Shown here piece by piece: positions 26,513 to 35,078 of a stretch of DNA of 64,000 bases. This DNA is from Palsa-360 sp963710315 (GTDB lineage Bacteria > Acidobacteriota > Terriglobia > Acidiferrales > UBA7541), in contig CAVPZW010000006.1 of the NCBI GenBank assembly GCA_963710315.1, forward strand, positions 620,001 through 684,000, in the 5' to 3' direction. The translations under genes were made by a program, and so were the position numbers. Position 1 is the first letter of the stretch, and each line of letters opens with the position of its first letter. Below the pieces are notes generated by a model. That model saw nothing but the letters and a program-made list of their open reading frames with translations. It ran no database searches and had not been told where the DNA came from.

Positions 26513-27279
26513 TGAAGAACGTCTGGATTATTTGCCGCAAGGAACTTCGCAGCTATTTCGTGTCTCCGGTCGCCTACATTTTGCTGGTGATGTTCGCCGT
26601 GATTTTCGGCTTCTTCTTTTGGAATTCCGTGGGCTATTTCGTGAACATGGCCATGGAAGCCGTTGCGGAAGGCGAACAATTTCCGATGAACGTGAATGAG
26701 CAGGTCATGCGGCCGCTGCTTGCCAACATCAACGTGATTGGCCTGTTTTTCATTCCTTTGATTACCATGCGCCTGTTTGCAGAGGAAAAGCGCAGCGGCA
26801 CCATCGAATTGCTCACCACCTCGCCCATCACCGATGTGCAGGTGATCGTCGGCAAATGGCTTGCCGCCGTAATCATGTACGCGCTGATGCTGCTCTCGAC
26901 GGTGCTCGATCTTCTCTTCCTGTTCCGCTATGGCAATCCGGATTGGAAGCCGCTGGCCGTCGGGTATCTGGGCCTATTGTTGCAAGCGGGCGGGCTGATC
27001 GCCATCGGAACGTTTATTTCCACGCTGACCAAGAACCAGATCATCGCCGGCGCCGTGACCTTTGGCGTGTGCCTGTTGCTGTGGGTGCTGGGCTGGGTCA
27101 GCCAATACGAAAATTCCACCTGGGCGCAGGTGCTTTCCTACATGAGCGTGATTACGCATTTTGAATCGTTTGCCAAGGGCTTGCTCGATACCAAGGACGT
27201 CATCTTTGACGCCACGGTAATTTTCCTGGGATTGTTTTTTACGGCGCGCTCGATGGAATCGATGCGGTGGAGGTCGTAA
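26512..27279 (+). CDS. ABC-2 type permease, GldF-like
   Basis: The protein of about 255 residues starts MKNVWIICRKELRSYFVSPV, the usual ABC-2 permease N-terminus with an amphipathic helix before the first membrane helix. Six hydrophobic helices follow, with the conserved cytoplasmic loop RLFAEEKRSGTIELLTTSPI. The last helix ends GLFFTARSMESMRWRS. The start at 26512 overlaps the ATPase stop by one base. An open frame extends upstream to 26395 but would add a charged N-terminus with no match to the family. It is the membrane channel of the exporter. Confidence 0.9.
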   Translation: MKNVWIICRKELRSYFVSPVAYILLVMFAVIFGFFFWNSVGYFVNMAMEAVAEGEQFPMNVNEQVMRPLLANINVIGLFFIPLITMRLFAEEKRSGTIELLTTSPITDVQVIVGKWLAAVIMYALMLLSTVLDLLFLFRYGNPDWKPLAVGYLGLLLQAGGLIAIGTFISTLTKNQIIAGAVTFGVCLLLWVLGWVSQYENSTWAQVLSYMSVITHFESFAKGLLDTKDVIFDATVIFLGLFFTARSMESMRWRS

Positions 27280-28653
27280 GTGAATCGCAAGTGGATGGAA
27301 GCACGACAAACAAAGTACACGGCCTACGTGACGCTCTATATCCTGGTCGTCCTGTGCATCGTTTCGGTGGCCAACGTTTTGTCCAACCGATACAACAAGT
27401 CCTACGACTCGACGGCAAATAAGCGTTACAGCCTTTCCGATCAAACCGCCAAAATCGTCAAGGGAATCTCGCAACCAATAACCATCACCTATTTTGACAA
27501 GACCAGTGGTTTCCAGGGCGCCAAGGATTTGCTGGACCGCTACGCGACGCTTTCTCCCAAGGTCCATCTGGAATTCAGCGACCCGGACAAAAATCCGCAG
27601 GCGGCGCGGGCCGCGGGCATCACCAAGTACGGAACCACCGTGGTGCAGATTGGCGCGAAAAAAGAAGATGCCAAGAGCATGACGGAAGAGGAAGTCACCG
27701 GCGCAATCATCCGGGACCTGAAAAGCAATACGCGCTCGGTTTGCTTCCTTACGGGCGGCGGCGAACGCCAGATCGACGATGCGGATCGCCCGGGCCTTTC
27801 GAAACTCAAGGATTTGCTGACCAAGGACGATTACACCTCAAAGGCCATCAGCCTTCTTGAAAAGGCGGAAATTCCCTCGGACTGCACCGTGGTTGTGGTC
27901 GCGGGACCAAAAAACGATTACCAGCAAACAGAAGTTGACGCCATCAAGAAATTTGTGGAAGGCGGTGGTCGCGCAATGTTTCTGCTGGATCCACCGTTGA
28001 AGATTGGGCGTCCCACCGCGGACAACGAAGCTTTGAACAACGCCCTGCAAAGCTGGGGCGTCAACATGGATAAAAATCTCCTGCTGGATTTAAGCCCGGT
28101 GGGGCAATTGCTGGGAGTTGGTCCCACCATCGCTCTGGTCTCGACCTACGCTCCCCATCCCATCGTGAACGAAATGAAGGGGACTGCCACCGGCTTCCCT
28201 CTCGCTCGCTCCATGACCATCAAGAACACGGATAAATCGACAGTGCAGAAGCTGTTTGATTCCTCGGAATCCAGCCTGGCGACCAGCAAATTGGACACGG
28301 CCAACATAAATCCGAGCGACCCCAGCAACAAACGCGGCGCCATGACCATCGCCGCAGCCGGCACTTACAGAACGGGCAAGGAAAACTCAGAGGGGCGCTT
28401 TGTTGTGGTTGGCAGTTCTTCCTGGGCGGCGAATTCGTTTATCTCCTTTAACGGCAACGGCGACCTCGCGCTGAACGCCATGAATTGGCTTTCCTCGGAT
28501 GAAGACCTGATCTCCATTCGCCCGAAGCCGCCGGAAGATCGCAAAGTCAACATGACCAGCGCGCAATTTAATTGGGTCCGTTTCAGCAGCCAGTTTCTCC
28601 TGCCGGGAGCGCTGTTGATGATCGGCCTCTCCGTGTGGTGGCGGAGGAGATAG
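27280..28653 (+). CDS. GldG-like membrane-anchored ABC accessory protein
   Basis: The 457-residue protein has an N-terminal helix (VTLYILVVLCIVSVANVL). A large periplasmic domain follows, with NKRYSLSDQTAKIVKGISQPITITYF and a GATase-like middle part (FVEGGGRAMFLLDPPLKIG). A C-terminal helix (FSSQFLLPGALLMIGLSVWWRRR) anchors the end. This architecture matches the GldG/ABC-type uncharacterised transport family found beside ABC-2 permeases. It starts at GTG 27280, the next codon after the permease stop. The periplasmic part may bind or process cargo. Function remains unknown outside gliding bacteria. Confidence 0.87.
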   Translation: MNRKWMEARQTKYTAYVTLYILVVLCIVSVANVLSNRYNKSYDSTANKRYSLSDQTAKIVKGISQPITITYFDKTSGFQGAKDLLDRYATLSPKVHLEFSDPDKNPQAARAAGITKYGTTVVQIGAKKEDAKSMTEEEVTGAIIRDLKSNTRSVCFLTGGGERQIDDADRPGLSKLKDLLTKDDYTSKAISLLEKAEIPSDCTVVVVAGPKNDYQQTEVDAIKKFVEGGGRAMFLLDPPLKIGRPTADNEALNNALQSWGVNMDKNLLLDLSPVGQLLGVGPTIALVSTYAPHPIVNEMKGTATGFPLARSMTIKNTDKSTVQKLFDSSESSLATSKLDTANINPSDPSNKRGAMTIAAAGTYRTGKENSEGRFVVVGSSSWAANSFISFNGNGDLALNAMNWLSSDEDLISIRPKPPEDRKVNMTSAQFNWVRFSSQFLLPGALLMIGLSVWWRRR

Positions 28654-28695
28654 CGGCAGCTTCGATTTCAACCTGTTCACCGCGAGACAAACATT

Positions 28696-30033
28696 ATGAT
28701 GAAGATGCGACAGCTGATTGTTGCCACCGTTGTGCTTGCAGCGCTGGCCGCCACGCTTTATTGGTCCAATCACCGCAAACCGGCAAGCGACAGCGCAGCC
28801 GCCAGCCCCAGCACGTCTAACGCAAAAGTTATTTCGCTGACTCAGGACGACATTTCCAAACTGGAAGTGAAGAAGAAGTCCGGCGACGACGTTGTGCTGG
28901 CCCGCGTGGGCGCGGCGAATTGGAAAATCACGTCGCCGAAACCATTGGTTGCCGATCAAAGCTCCGTCTCAACGATTCTCTACAATTTGTCTCCCATGGA
29001 TGGCGCCACGCTCATCGATGAAAAAGCCACCGACCTGAAGCAGTTCGGCCTGGCGGAACCCGAGGCTCAGGTTTCCGCAACGGAAAAAGACGGGAAAACT
29101 CAAACCATCCTGTTTGGCGACGAGACGCCCACAGGCGAATCCGCATACGTGATGGTTTCCGGCGAATCGAAAGTGTATTCGGTCCCCAAGAATACGAAAA
29201 CAAACTTGGACAAGGGCCTGAATGACCTGCGCGACAAGCGCCTGATGCCCGTCGATTTCGACAAGCTGACTGCGGTGGAAATCAACGGCGCGAAATTGCA
29301 TCTGACCTTTGGCTCCGACGACGGCAAGTGGACTGTCCGCAGCCCGGCAAATTTGCGCGGCGATACTTCCAAGATGGAGACGATCATCGAGAAGCTGCGC
29401 ACGGCGACCATGGACCCGAGTGCGCCGGAAGCGGATGTGAAAAAAGCTGCTTCCCTGTTCGCGTCGGGCGCGCCAATCGCCGCCGTGAAGGCTACCGATG
29501 CCTCCGGCCCGCAAGAGCTGCAAGTGCGAAAGTCCGGCAACGAATACTACGCGAAAACCACCGCAATGGATGGCGCTTACAAAGTGCCCAACGAATTGGG
29601 CGACGCGCTCAACAAGGATGCGGAAGATTTTCGCGAGAAGATCGTTTTCGATTTCGGCGCGGAAGACCCGGAGAAAATTGAACTGCACGACGGGTCGAAA
29701 GCATATTTCCTGACGCGCAGCGTCGAGGACTGGTGGTCGGACGGGAAAAAGATGGACGCCGTCACGGTTCAGGAATTTTTGCGCTCGATTCGCACGCTCA
29801 CGGCGACAAAATTTGCGGCCTCGGGATTTTCCGCTCCGGTACTGTCACTGGTTGTAACCTCCATGGACGGCAAGCGCGTGGAAAAAGTGGATATCGCAAA
29901 AAGCGGAAATGGTTACCTCGCGAAGAGAGCGGAAGGTCCGGCGCTGTTTGTGCTGGAAGCGAAGGTCGTCGAGGACGTTCAAAAAGCCGCGGGCGAATTG
30001 AAGCCTGCCGAAGTTCCCCCCGCCAAAAAGTAA
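28696..30033 (+). CDS. DUF4340-type protein of the ABC operon
   Basis: The 445-residue protein has one N-terminal membrane helix (LIVATVVLAALAATLYWSN). A repetitive periplasmic beta-rich region follows, with repeats like DISKLEVKKKSGDDVVLARVGAANWKI, FGLAEPEAQV and DKLTAVEINGAKLHLTFGSDDGKW. This is the pattern of DUF4340 proteins that regularly follow GldG-like genes. It is 42 bases downstream of that gene and is the last gene of the four-gene operon. The role is unknown; a periplasmic scaffold for the exporter is plausible. Confidence 0.83.
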   Translation: MMKMRQLIVATVVLAALAATLYWSNHRKPASDSAAASPSTSNAKVISLTQDDISKLEVKKKSGDDVVLARVGAANWKITSPKPLVADQSSVSTILYNLSPMDGATLIDEKATDLKQFGLAEPEAQVSATEKDGKTQTILFGDETPTGESAYVMVSGESKVYSVPKNTKTNLDKGLNDLRDKRLMPVDFDKLTAVEINGAKLHLTFGSDDGKWTVRSPANLRGDTSKMETIIEKLRTATMDPSAPEADVKKAASLFASGAPIAAVKATDASGPQELQVRKSGNEYYAKTTAMDGAYKVPNELGDALNKDAEDFREKIVFDFGAEDPEKIELHDGSKAYFLTRSVEDWWSDGKKMDAVTVQEFLRSIRTLTATKFAASGFSAPVLSLVVTSMDGKRVEKVDIAKSGNGYLAKRAEGPALFVLEAKVVEDVQKAAGELKPAEVPPAKK

Positions 30034-30054
30034 ATCGCGCTACGGAAAATAAAA

Positions 30055-30125
30055 GGGGCGCGGGCTTCACCCTGCGGGGGTTAGTCCTAGCAAGGACCAA
30101 AACCCGCAGGCTGAAGCCCGCAGCC
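30055..30125. repeat. Intergenic palindrome, GGCTTCAGCC family (CGCGGGCTTC subtype)
   Basis: A left arm GGGCGCGGGCTTCACCCTGC and a right arm GCAGGCTGAAGCCCGCAGCC form an imperfect inverted repeat. It lies between the convergent DUF4340-type and metallo-hydrolase genes. Confidence 0.87.
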
Positions 30126-30152
30126 ACTTAAAACCAATCTTCAGAATTGGCC

Positions 30153-30902
30153 TTAGGCTGCTGGGTACCACTCCAGCAAGCGGACCTCAATGCCCGTGCC
30201 CTCCAACGCTTTCTTAAACACGGTGGTGTCTTGCCCCTTGTAGTGATACGGGATAGCCACCTTGGGATGAAATGCCTTGACCGCGTCGGCCGCTTCCTCT
30301 GCCGTCATGGTATAAGGCAGATTCATGCAAATGAAAGCGACGTCGATATTCTTAAGCGCACGCATTTCGGGAGTACCTTCCGTGTCTCCGGAGAAGTAGA
30401 ATCGCTTGCCGCCGTAGGTGAGCACGTAGCCGTTGCCGCGCCCTTTTTCATGAAACACCGTACCCGGCTTGGGGCCGCGCGATGCCGTCGTGTTGTACAT
30501 GGGAATCGCTTCGATCGTCCACGCTCCCCAGGTTGTCTTTTCGCCGTTGCCAATAACTTTGGCGGTCGTCACGGTCTTGGCGACCGCAGCCGGGGCGATA
30601 ATCTCGGTGCCGGCCTTGCTTTCGGCCTTGATCAAGTCTGGGTCCATGTGGTCGCCGTGGATGTCCGTAATCAAGATCAAGTCGGCTTGCGGCAGCCCGG
30701 CAAAATTAGCCGGTTTGGCCGGATCGACAACGATGACCTTGCCTCCCGCTTCGATCACCAGCGACGCGTGATACACCGGCGTAATCTTCACCGGCCCCGC
30801 CGATGTAGTGAACGTCTGAACCGGCCGTGCCATCTGCGCATGCGCGCCCGCCGCAAACGAAAGCATGGCGGCGCACGCAAGAATAGAAACTATCGATTTC
30901 AT
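30153..30902 (-). CDS. Secreted UlaG/UPF0173-like metallo-hydrolase
   Basis: This 249-residue protein has a signal peptide (IVSILACAAMLSFAAGAHAQ) and a compact metallo-beta-lactamase fold. Metal motifs are TDIHGDHMDP (HxxDH type), YFSGDTEGTPEM and AIPYHYKGQDT, with VYHASLVIEAGGKVIVVDP at the N-terminus. This layout is that of the L-ascorbate-6-phosphate lactonase/UPF0173 branch rather than of classical beta-lactamases. Export to the periplasm is unusual for UlaG itself, so the substrate is probably different. AGGAG precedes the ATG. Confidence 0.83.
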   Translation of the reverse strand: MKSIVSILACAAMLSFAAGAHAQMARPVQTFTTSAGPVKITPVYHASLVIEAGGKVIVVDPAKPANFAGLPQADLILITDIHGDHMDPDLIKAESKAGTEIIAPAAVAKTVTTAKVIGNGEKTTWGAWTIEAIPMYNTTASRGPKPGTVFHEKGRGNGYVLTYGGKRFYFSGDTEGTPEMRALKNIDVAFICMNLPYTMTAEEAADAVKAFHPKVAIPYHYKGQDTTVFKKALEGTGIEVRLLEWYPAA

Positions 30903-31175
30903 TTTTCACTCCTGTGGGGATTTTTCACCCTAAGCGGGCAAAATCTTAGCACGCGCGCTGCAACCCATACAATCCTGATCGTCTGCCCTGCCCACGCCCA
31001 ACCATTAAAGCGGACTTTCCAATAGCCGAAGTAATTACTGTATCTGGCGCACCTGTACCTTGGTACAGCTGCCTCTTTCGAAATCTTTCTTGCGCCTTTC
31101 CGCACGGCATTCTTCGGCTGCGTACAATAGATGCAAGGGAACTCGGGGAACTTTTCACTGGAGTGAGGCGACACG

Positions 31176-31499
31176 ATGAGCGACACCCCTTACGCAGTAG
31201 CTCGGACGACTCCACGGTTCACGTTTATCGCTGAAGCGGAGATCGTGGGCTTGAACGACCGATCGCGCATCTCGGAGCTGAGCGCGCGCGGCTGCTACAT
31301 CGATTCCATCAATCCGCTTCCCAAGGGCACGGACGTGCGAGTTCGTATTCGCTACGGCTGCAGCATTTGCGAGTTTTCCGGCAAAGTGATCTACACTCAT
31401 GCGGGATTCGGCATGGGCGTGACTTTCACTGAATTAACCCCTGAACAACGATCCACACTGGATGTCTGGCTGGAAGAACTTGCCCGCAAAATGGACTGA
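31176..31499 (+). CDS. PilZ-domain protein
   Basis: This 107-residue protein is a single PilZ domain. It has an N-terminal RxxxR (RTTPRF, about residues 9-13) and a following SELSARGCYID, which matches the (D/N)xSxxG c-di-GMP motif with Glu at the first place. Strands VRIRYGCSICEFSGKVIYTH and GFGMGVTFTELTPEQ complete the barrel. It would bind cyclic di-GMP and act as a small effector in the cytoplasm. The Asp/Asn-to-Glu change may alter affinity. There is no obvious partner next to it; the next gene downstream is a metabolic enzyme. Confidence 0.85.
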   Translation: MSDTPYAVARTTPRFTFIAEAEIVGLNDRSRISELSARGCYIDSINPLPKGTDVRVRIRYGCSICEFSGKVIYTHAGFGMGVTFTELTPEQRSTLDVWLEELARKMD

Positions 31500-31543
31500 T
31501 AAGACGCAGCCGCACTCCCATCATGCTTGTGGCCCAGTTTGAG

Positions 31544-31631
31544 CAGGACAGCCACTCCTGGCTGTCCGCATTTTCCACATTACAATCTTGCGGGACGCCT
31601 AAAACAGGACAGCCAGGAGCGGCTATCCTAC
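31544..31631. repeat. Intergenic palindrome, AGGACAGCCAGGAGC family
   Basis: The left part GCAGGACAGCCACTCCTGGC and the right part AGGACAGCCAGGAGCGGC give nested hairpins. The right half matches the hairpin at 13882-13909 almost exactly, including the end GGCTATCCTAC. Confidence 0.82.
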
Positions 31632-31741
31632 AGAGCGAATGCTGTCCCTTGACGTCCGCGATTGCCTCCGATACTGTTGCGATGTTTCTCACATCTTAGC
31701 GAGAATTCTCCCGCATCCATCGGACAAGGAAACAATTTCTC

Positions 31742-32845
31742 ATGCCCAAACCGTATCGCGCTGAACACGTTGGCAGCTTGCTTCGCCCGCCGGAGGTGCT
31801 GCAGGCTCGCACGGCGCATGGCGCCGGCACTCTCCCCCTGGAACAGCTTCGCGCCGTGGAGGATCGCGCAATTCTTCAGGTCCTCGAAAAACAGAGCCAG
31901 TTGGGGCTGGACGTCGTTACCGACGGCGAAATGCGGCGCGGCTCCTGGCTTACGGACATGGCGGACGCGGTCGACGGATTCGTTTCCGAACGCGTGCCGC
32001 TCGAATGGAAAGGGCCGGGCGGCGGCGTGGAGGGGAGCACGGCGCATGCCGCCGGCGCGAAACTTCGCAAGGTTCGAAAAATGACCGGGCACGAAGTTCC
32101 CTGCCTGAAGAAGAATGCCCGCGCGCCGTTTAAGGTCACGCTGCCCGCGCCCTCCAATTTCATGCTGGCAAGCTACAAGGCGGGCATCACCGACAAATTT
32201 TATCCGACGCATGCCGACCTGCTGAAAGACCTGGTGGAAATCGTCCGCGACGACGTGCAGTGGCTGGTCTCGGAAGGTGTGCAATACATTCAATTCGACG
32301 CACCGTACTATTCCCATTACCTCGACCCAAAACAACAGGCCCACATGCGCCAGGCGGGCCTCGATCCGGACAAGGAACTGGAAAACGCCATTGCCGGTGA
32401 CAATGCAGCGATGCGCGGAGTGGAGCGCGGCGGCGTTACGTTCGCACTGCACGTCTGCCGCGGCAACAGCCGCAGCCGCTGGTATACCGAAGGCGGCTAC
32501 GATGCCATTGCCGAAAAACTCTTTGGGCTGCTGCAAGTGGATCGATTTCTTCTGGAATATGACAGCGATCGCTCCGGCGGCTTCGAGCCGCTGCGCCTTG
32601 TTCCGCGCGGCAAAAGCGTGGTGCTCGGCCTGATCACCACGAAGGAACCCAAACTCGAATCGCAGAGCGAATTGCGGCGGCGAATCGACGAGGCTTGCAA
32701 ATTTGTGCCGCTGGAAAAGCTTGCGCTCAGCCCGCAGTGCGGCTTTGCATCCGTGGCCGCCGGCAATCTGCTTTCCGTGGACGAGCAATGGAAGAAGCTC
32801 GAACTCGTGGTGGACACGGCCCGCAAAGTTTGGGGCGCCGCCTAA
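31742..32845 (+). CDS. MetE C-terminal-like (cobalamin-independent methionine synthase family) protein
   Basis: The 367-residue protein is a single TIM barrel of the MetE C-terminal family, about half the length of full MetE. Motifs include RAEHVGSLLRP at the N-terminus, LDVVTDGEMRRGSW, QYIQFDAPYYSHY, and the zinc ligands in FALHVCRGN (His, Cys) and LSPQCGFAS (Cys). The N-terminal folate-binding half of MetE is missing. Such stand-alone proteins may use other methyl donors or carry out different zinc-thiol chemistry. AGGAAACA precedes the ATG. No methionine pathway gene is adjacent, so I would not call it metE. Confidence 0.85.
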   Translation: MPKPYRAEHVGSLLRPPEVLQARTAHGAGTLPLEQLRAVEDRAILQVLEKQSQLGLDVVTDGEMRRGSWLTDMADAVDGFVSERVPLEWKGPGGGVEGSTAHAAGAKLRKVRKMTGHEVPCLKKNARAPFKVTLPAPSNFMLASYKAGITDKFYPTHADLLKDLVEIVRDDVQWLVSEGVQYIQFDAPYYSHYLDPKQQAHMRQAGLDPDKELENAIAGDNAAMRGVERGGVTFALHVCRGNSRSRWYTEGGYDAIAEKLFGLLQVDRFLLEYDSDRSGGFEPLRLVPRGKSVVLGLITTKEPKLESQSELRRRIDEACKFVPLEKLALSPQCGFASVAAGNLLSVDEQWKKLELVVDTARKVWGAA

Positions 32846-32926
32846 ATCCCGGCGGGAATCCAGCATGGATGGCGGGCCGGCATGCGGGGCTCTGCAACTC
32901 CCCACATGCCGCCCATCGGCCTGCGC

Positions 32927-34363
32927 TTATAGCGAACGCAGGAAATTCAGCAAGTCCTGTTTTTGGCTTTCCGTCAGACCATTGAAGTTACGGATGACGG
33001 CGTTGGCCTCCGAACCGGGGCTTGCATGATCTTCGATCGCTTGCAGCAGATCGGATGTTCTCCCGTCATGCAGGAAAAATAGCCGTTGACCTAATCCCCA
33101 GAGCGGAGCCGAGCGGAATTGGTCCGGACCCGCCGCGCCCTGCGAAACTCCATCGGCCAGCCCCGCCCCCATATGGTGCAGCAATAAATCGGAGAAGAGA
33201 TTCGCCTGCACGTTACTGAGCGCCGCAACGTACGAATTGCCGGTCGTCAAGCTTGGCGTATGGCACGCGGAGCACTTCGCCACGTTGATGAACAAGTTCC
33301 TGCCGTTCTGAATCGATTGGGAACAGCCCGTGCCCGTGCAGGATGGCGCAGGCTGATCGAGAAAGCGCATGAAGTTGGCAAAGGCCACAATGTCGCTGGG
33401 ACCCGCGACGGTGGATGTAACGTCGAAATTTGTTGAGTCCTCTGGAGTGGGATTGATCAGGCAGCCAGCCGGGATGGGCGTCGGAGGATATCCGCGTTCG
33501 TCCGGGAAAAGCTCATTGGTGATTCCCATTTCCACGTTGTAGGCCTCCCCTGCAAACATCAGCAGAGATTTATTCTGCGCCTTCCAGCCGAATCGAGTGA
33601 TGGAGCCGTCGTTCCCGCTGCGGTTGGGCGTCCCGGCAATTCCCAGGAACTGCCTTCCCGAATTTTCCGCGGCCTGATTGGCAAGAATCGTATCTTCGGT
33701 GATGCTTTCGATCAGCCCCTCGCCGAAAACTGGCGTGGGAATGCGAAAGGAAATATTGTTTTCATTCAGCATGCGCTCGAAGTTCGGTTGGGCCATCTGG
33801 CAACTCGCGGCGTCGCTACGCCCCTGAATTGTGAAAAGGCCATGCACGCCGCCGTCGGACGTGCTGGTCAGCCTTCCGTTGGCGTCGGTTGCCAGTTTGA
33901 AACGCGCCTCGCGCACCGGGCCGTTCAGAGTGATGAACGGCGGAATGGTGTTGGACGCGCCATCCAGGTTTGCCACTGCGATTTGCGGATTTACGGAAGG
34001 ACTTGTTCCGCCGAAAGCCGGCTGCGCATGGCAACTCGAACAGGAATTGGAATTGAAGGTTGGCCCGAGGCCATTGTTCGCGCCGTTTTGCACGGTTTCC
34101 ACTTCCTGAAACCGTCTTTGGCCGTCGGCAAAATAGGCCTGCTGCGAAGAGGTCAGGCCAGTTATGAAGTTGCCGGCTCCGGGCGGCCCCGTGCGAGGGC
34201 CTGGATCGCGCGCGGCGTTCTGCCCTTGCACGGCGAACACAAATGCCAGCAGAAAAATCAGCAAGGACAAACTGCGCAGAAGCAGCGTTCGTTTGGCACG
34301 ATAGTCATCCTTCCCGGCGGATTGCGACAGGCGGCGCACTGGAACTTCAATATCTCGTTTCAT
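32927..34363 (-). CDS. Dihaem c-type oxidoreductase (DHOR family), exported
   Basis: The 478-residue protein has a hydrophobic export signal (LLLRSLSLLIFLLAFVFAVQG). Two haem sites are visible: NSNSCSSCHAQPAFGG near residue 108 and NVAKCSACHTPSLTTG near residue 365. The rest fits the dihaem oxidoreductase/thiol oxidoreductase-like family, with APLWGLGQRLFFLHDGRTSDL and LTESQKQDLLNFLRSL at the C-terminus. It resembles MauG/peroxidase relatives in haem number but lacks a recognisable peroxidase signature. The probable location is the periplasm. GGGGAG precedes the ATG. Its leader region contains the structured element at about 34.5-34.65 kb. Confidence 0.85.
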   Translation of the reverse strand: MKRDIEVPVRRLSQSAGKDDYRAKRTLLLRSLSLLIFLLAFVFAVQGQNAARDPGPRTGPPGAGNFITGLTSSQQAYFADGQRRFQEVETVQNGANNGLGPTFNSNSCSSCHAQPAFGGTSPSVNPQIAVANLDGASNTIPPFITLNGPVREARFKLATDANGRLTSTSDGGVHGLFTIQGRSDAASCQMAQPNFERMLNENNISFRIPTPVFGEGLIESITEDTILANQAAENSGRQFLGIAGTPNRSGNDGSITRFGWKAQNKSLLMFAGEAYNVEMGITNELFPDERGYPPTPIPAGCLINPTPEDSTNFDVTSTVAGPSDIVAFANFMRFLDQPAPSCTGTGCSQSIQNGRNLFINVAKCSACHTPSLTTGNSYVAALSNVQANLFSDLLLHHMGAGLADGVSQGAAGPDQFRSAPLWGLGQRLFFLHDGRTSDLLQAIEDHASPGSEANAVIRNFNGLTESQKQDLLNFLRSL

Positions 34364-34713
34364 GGCTCCCCCTCATTCTTAGTGGCGGGGAATGTGCACT
34401 CGCCAATAAAAATAGAAACATTCGCCTGAACCAAACGCGGCTCTCTTTCCCCCAAAAGCGAATGTCTGGAGACAGACGGTATTCCTTTTTGAATTGCGAA
34501 GTCTCCTGTCCTGAGGGACAGAAACGGTAGAGGGCATGAGCACCGTGCAAGGTACTGCCTGTAACCTGCCCCTTTACCGGAAGAGATCAAAGTGAACCCG
34601 GCCGGGGGGAACGCAGGTTAGCCGCAAGAGCGGAACACTCGACAGGATTCGCCGCGGGCATTTACACTAGTGCCGGCAACAACGCAATTCAGATTGGATC
34701 CAGAGGATTTTTA
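34364..34713. other. Intergenic region with a possible structured element
   Basis: This 350-base gap separates the divergent dihaem oxidoreductase and ferredoxin genes. Between 34505 and 34646 several stems can be drawn: an outer CCTGTC/GACAGG (34505-34510 with 34641-34646), ACGGT/ACCGT (34524-34546), AACCTGC/GCAGGTT (34563-34619) and CCGC/GCGG (34622-34633). CTGTCC/GGACAG at 34507-34522 would compete with the outer stem. I do not recognise a known RNA family on either strand; it could be a leader of either gene or chance pairing. Confidence 0.4.
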
Positions 34714-35037
34714 ATGCCTAACGTCACCTACGTTTCGTCGAGCGGAGTTTCGCGAAAGATCGATGTGCCTGCGGGAATCTCGGTCATGCAGGCGGCCTTG
34801 AATCACAGGGTCGAGGGAATCCTTGGCGAATGCGGCGGCAATTGCATGTGCGCCACCTGCCACGTCTATGTGGATGAATCTTTCCTGGACCAGATTCCAG
34901 CCGCAAAGGACAATGAGAAATTCATGTTGAGTATCGTCGTGGAAGGACCTCAGATCAATAGCCGCCTGAGTTGCCAGATCAAGATGTCGGAAGAGCTGGA
35001 CGGAATTGTTGTCCGGCTCCCCGGCAAACAGAAGTGA
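34714..35037 (+). CDS. 2Fe-2S ferredoxin, adrenodoxin type
   Basis: The 107-residue protein has the vertebrate-type [2Fe-2S] spacing: C40, C46 and C49 in GECGGNCMCATCHVYV, and the fourth ligand C87 in RLSCQIK. An extra Cys at 44 is also present. The family passes single electrons to cytochromes P450, dioxygenases or Fe-S assembly; which partner is used here is not visible. It is followed 41 bases later by the PPK2 gene, possibly in one transcript. AGGATTTTTA before the ATG is a modest ribosome site. Confidence 0.9.
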   Translation: MPNVTYVSSSGVSRKIDVPAGISVMQAALNHRVEGILGECGGNCMCATCHVYVDESFLDQIPAAKDNEKFMLSIVVEGPQINSRLSCQIKMSEELDGIVVRLPGKQK

Positions 35038-35078
35038 ACCGCGCGGAAAAGTTCCGCAAGGAATAACATGAGGCAATC

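Noticed and set aside
25523..30033. Gliding motility locus
   Set aside because: Only GldA/F/G-like exporter parts and a DUF4340-type protein are present. No other gld or spr genes are visible, so motility is not supported.
31628..32905. Open frame of 425 codons antisense to the MetE-like gene
   Set aside because: The sense strand has zinc-ligand motifs and a ribosome site. The antisense frame is His/Arg/Phe-rich without recognisable domains.
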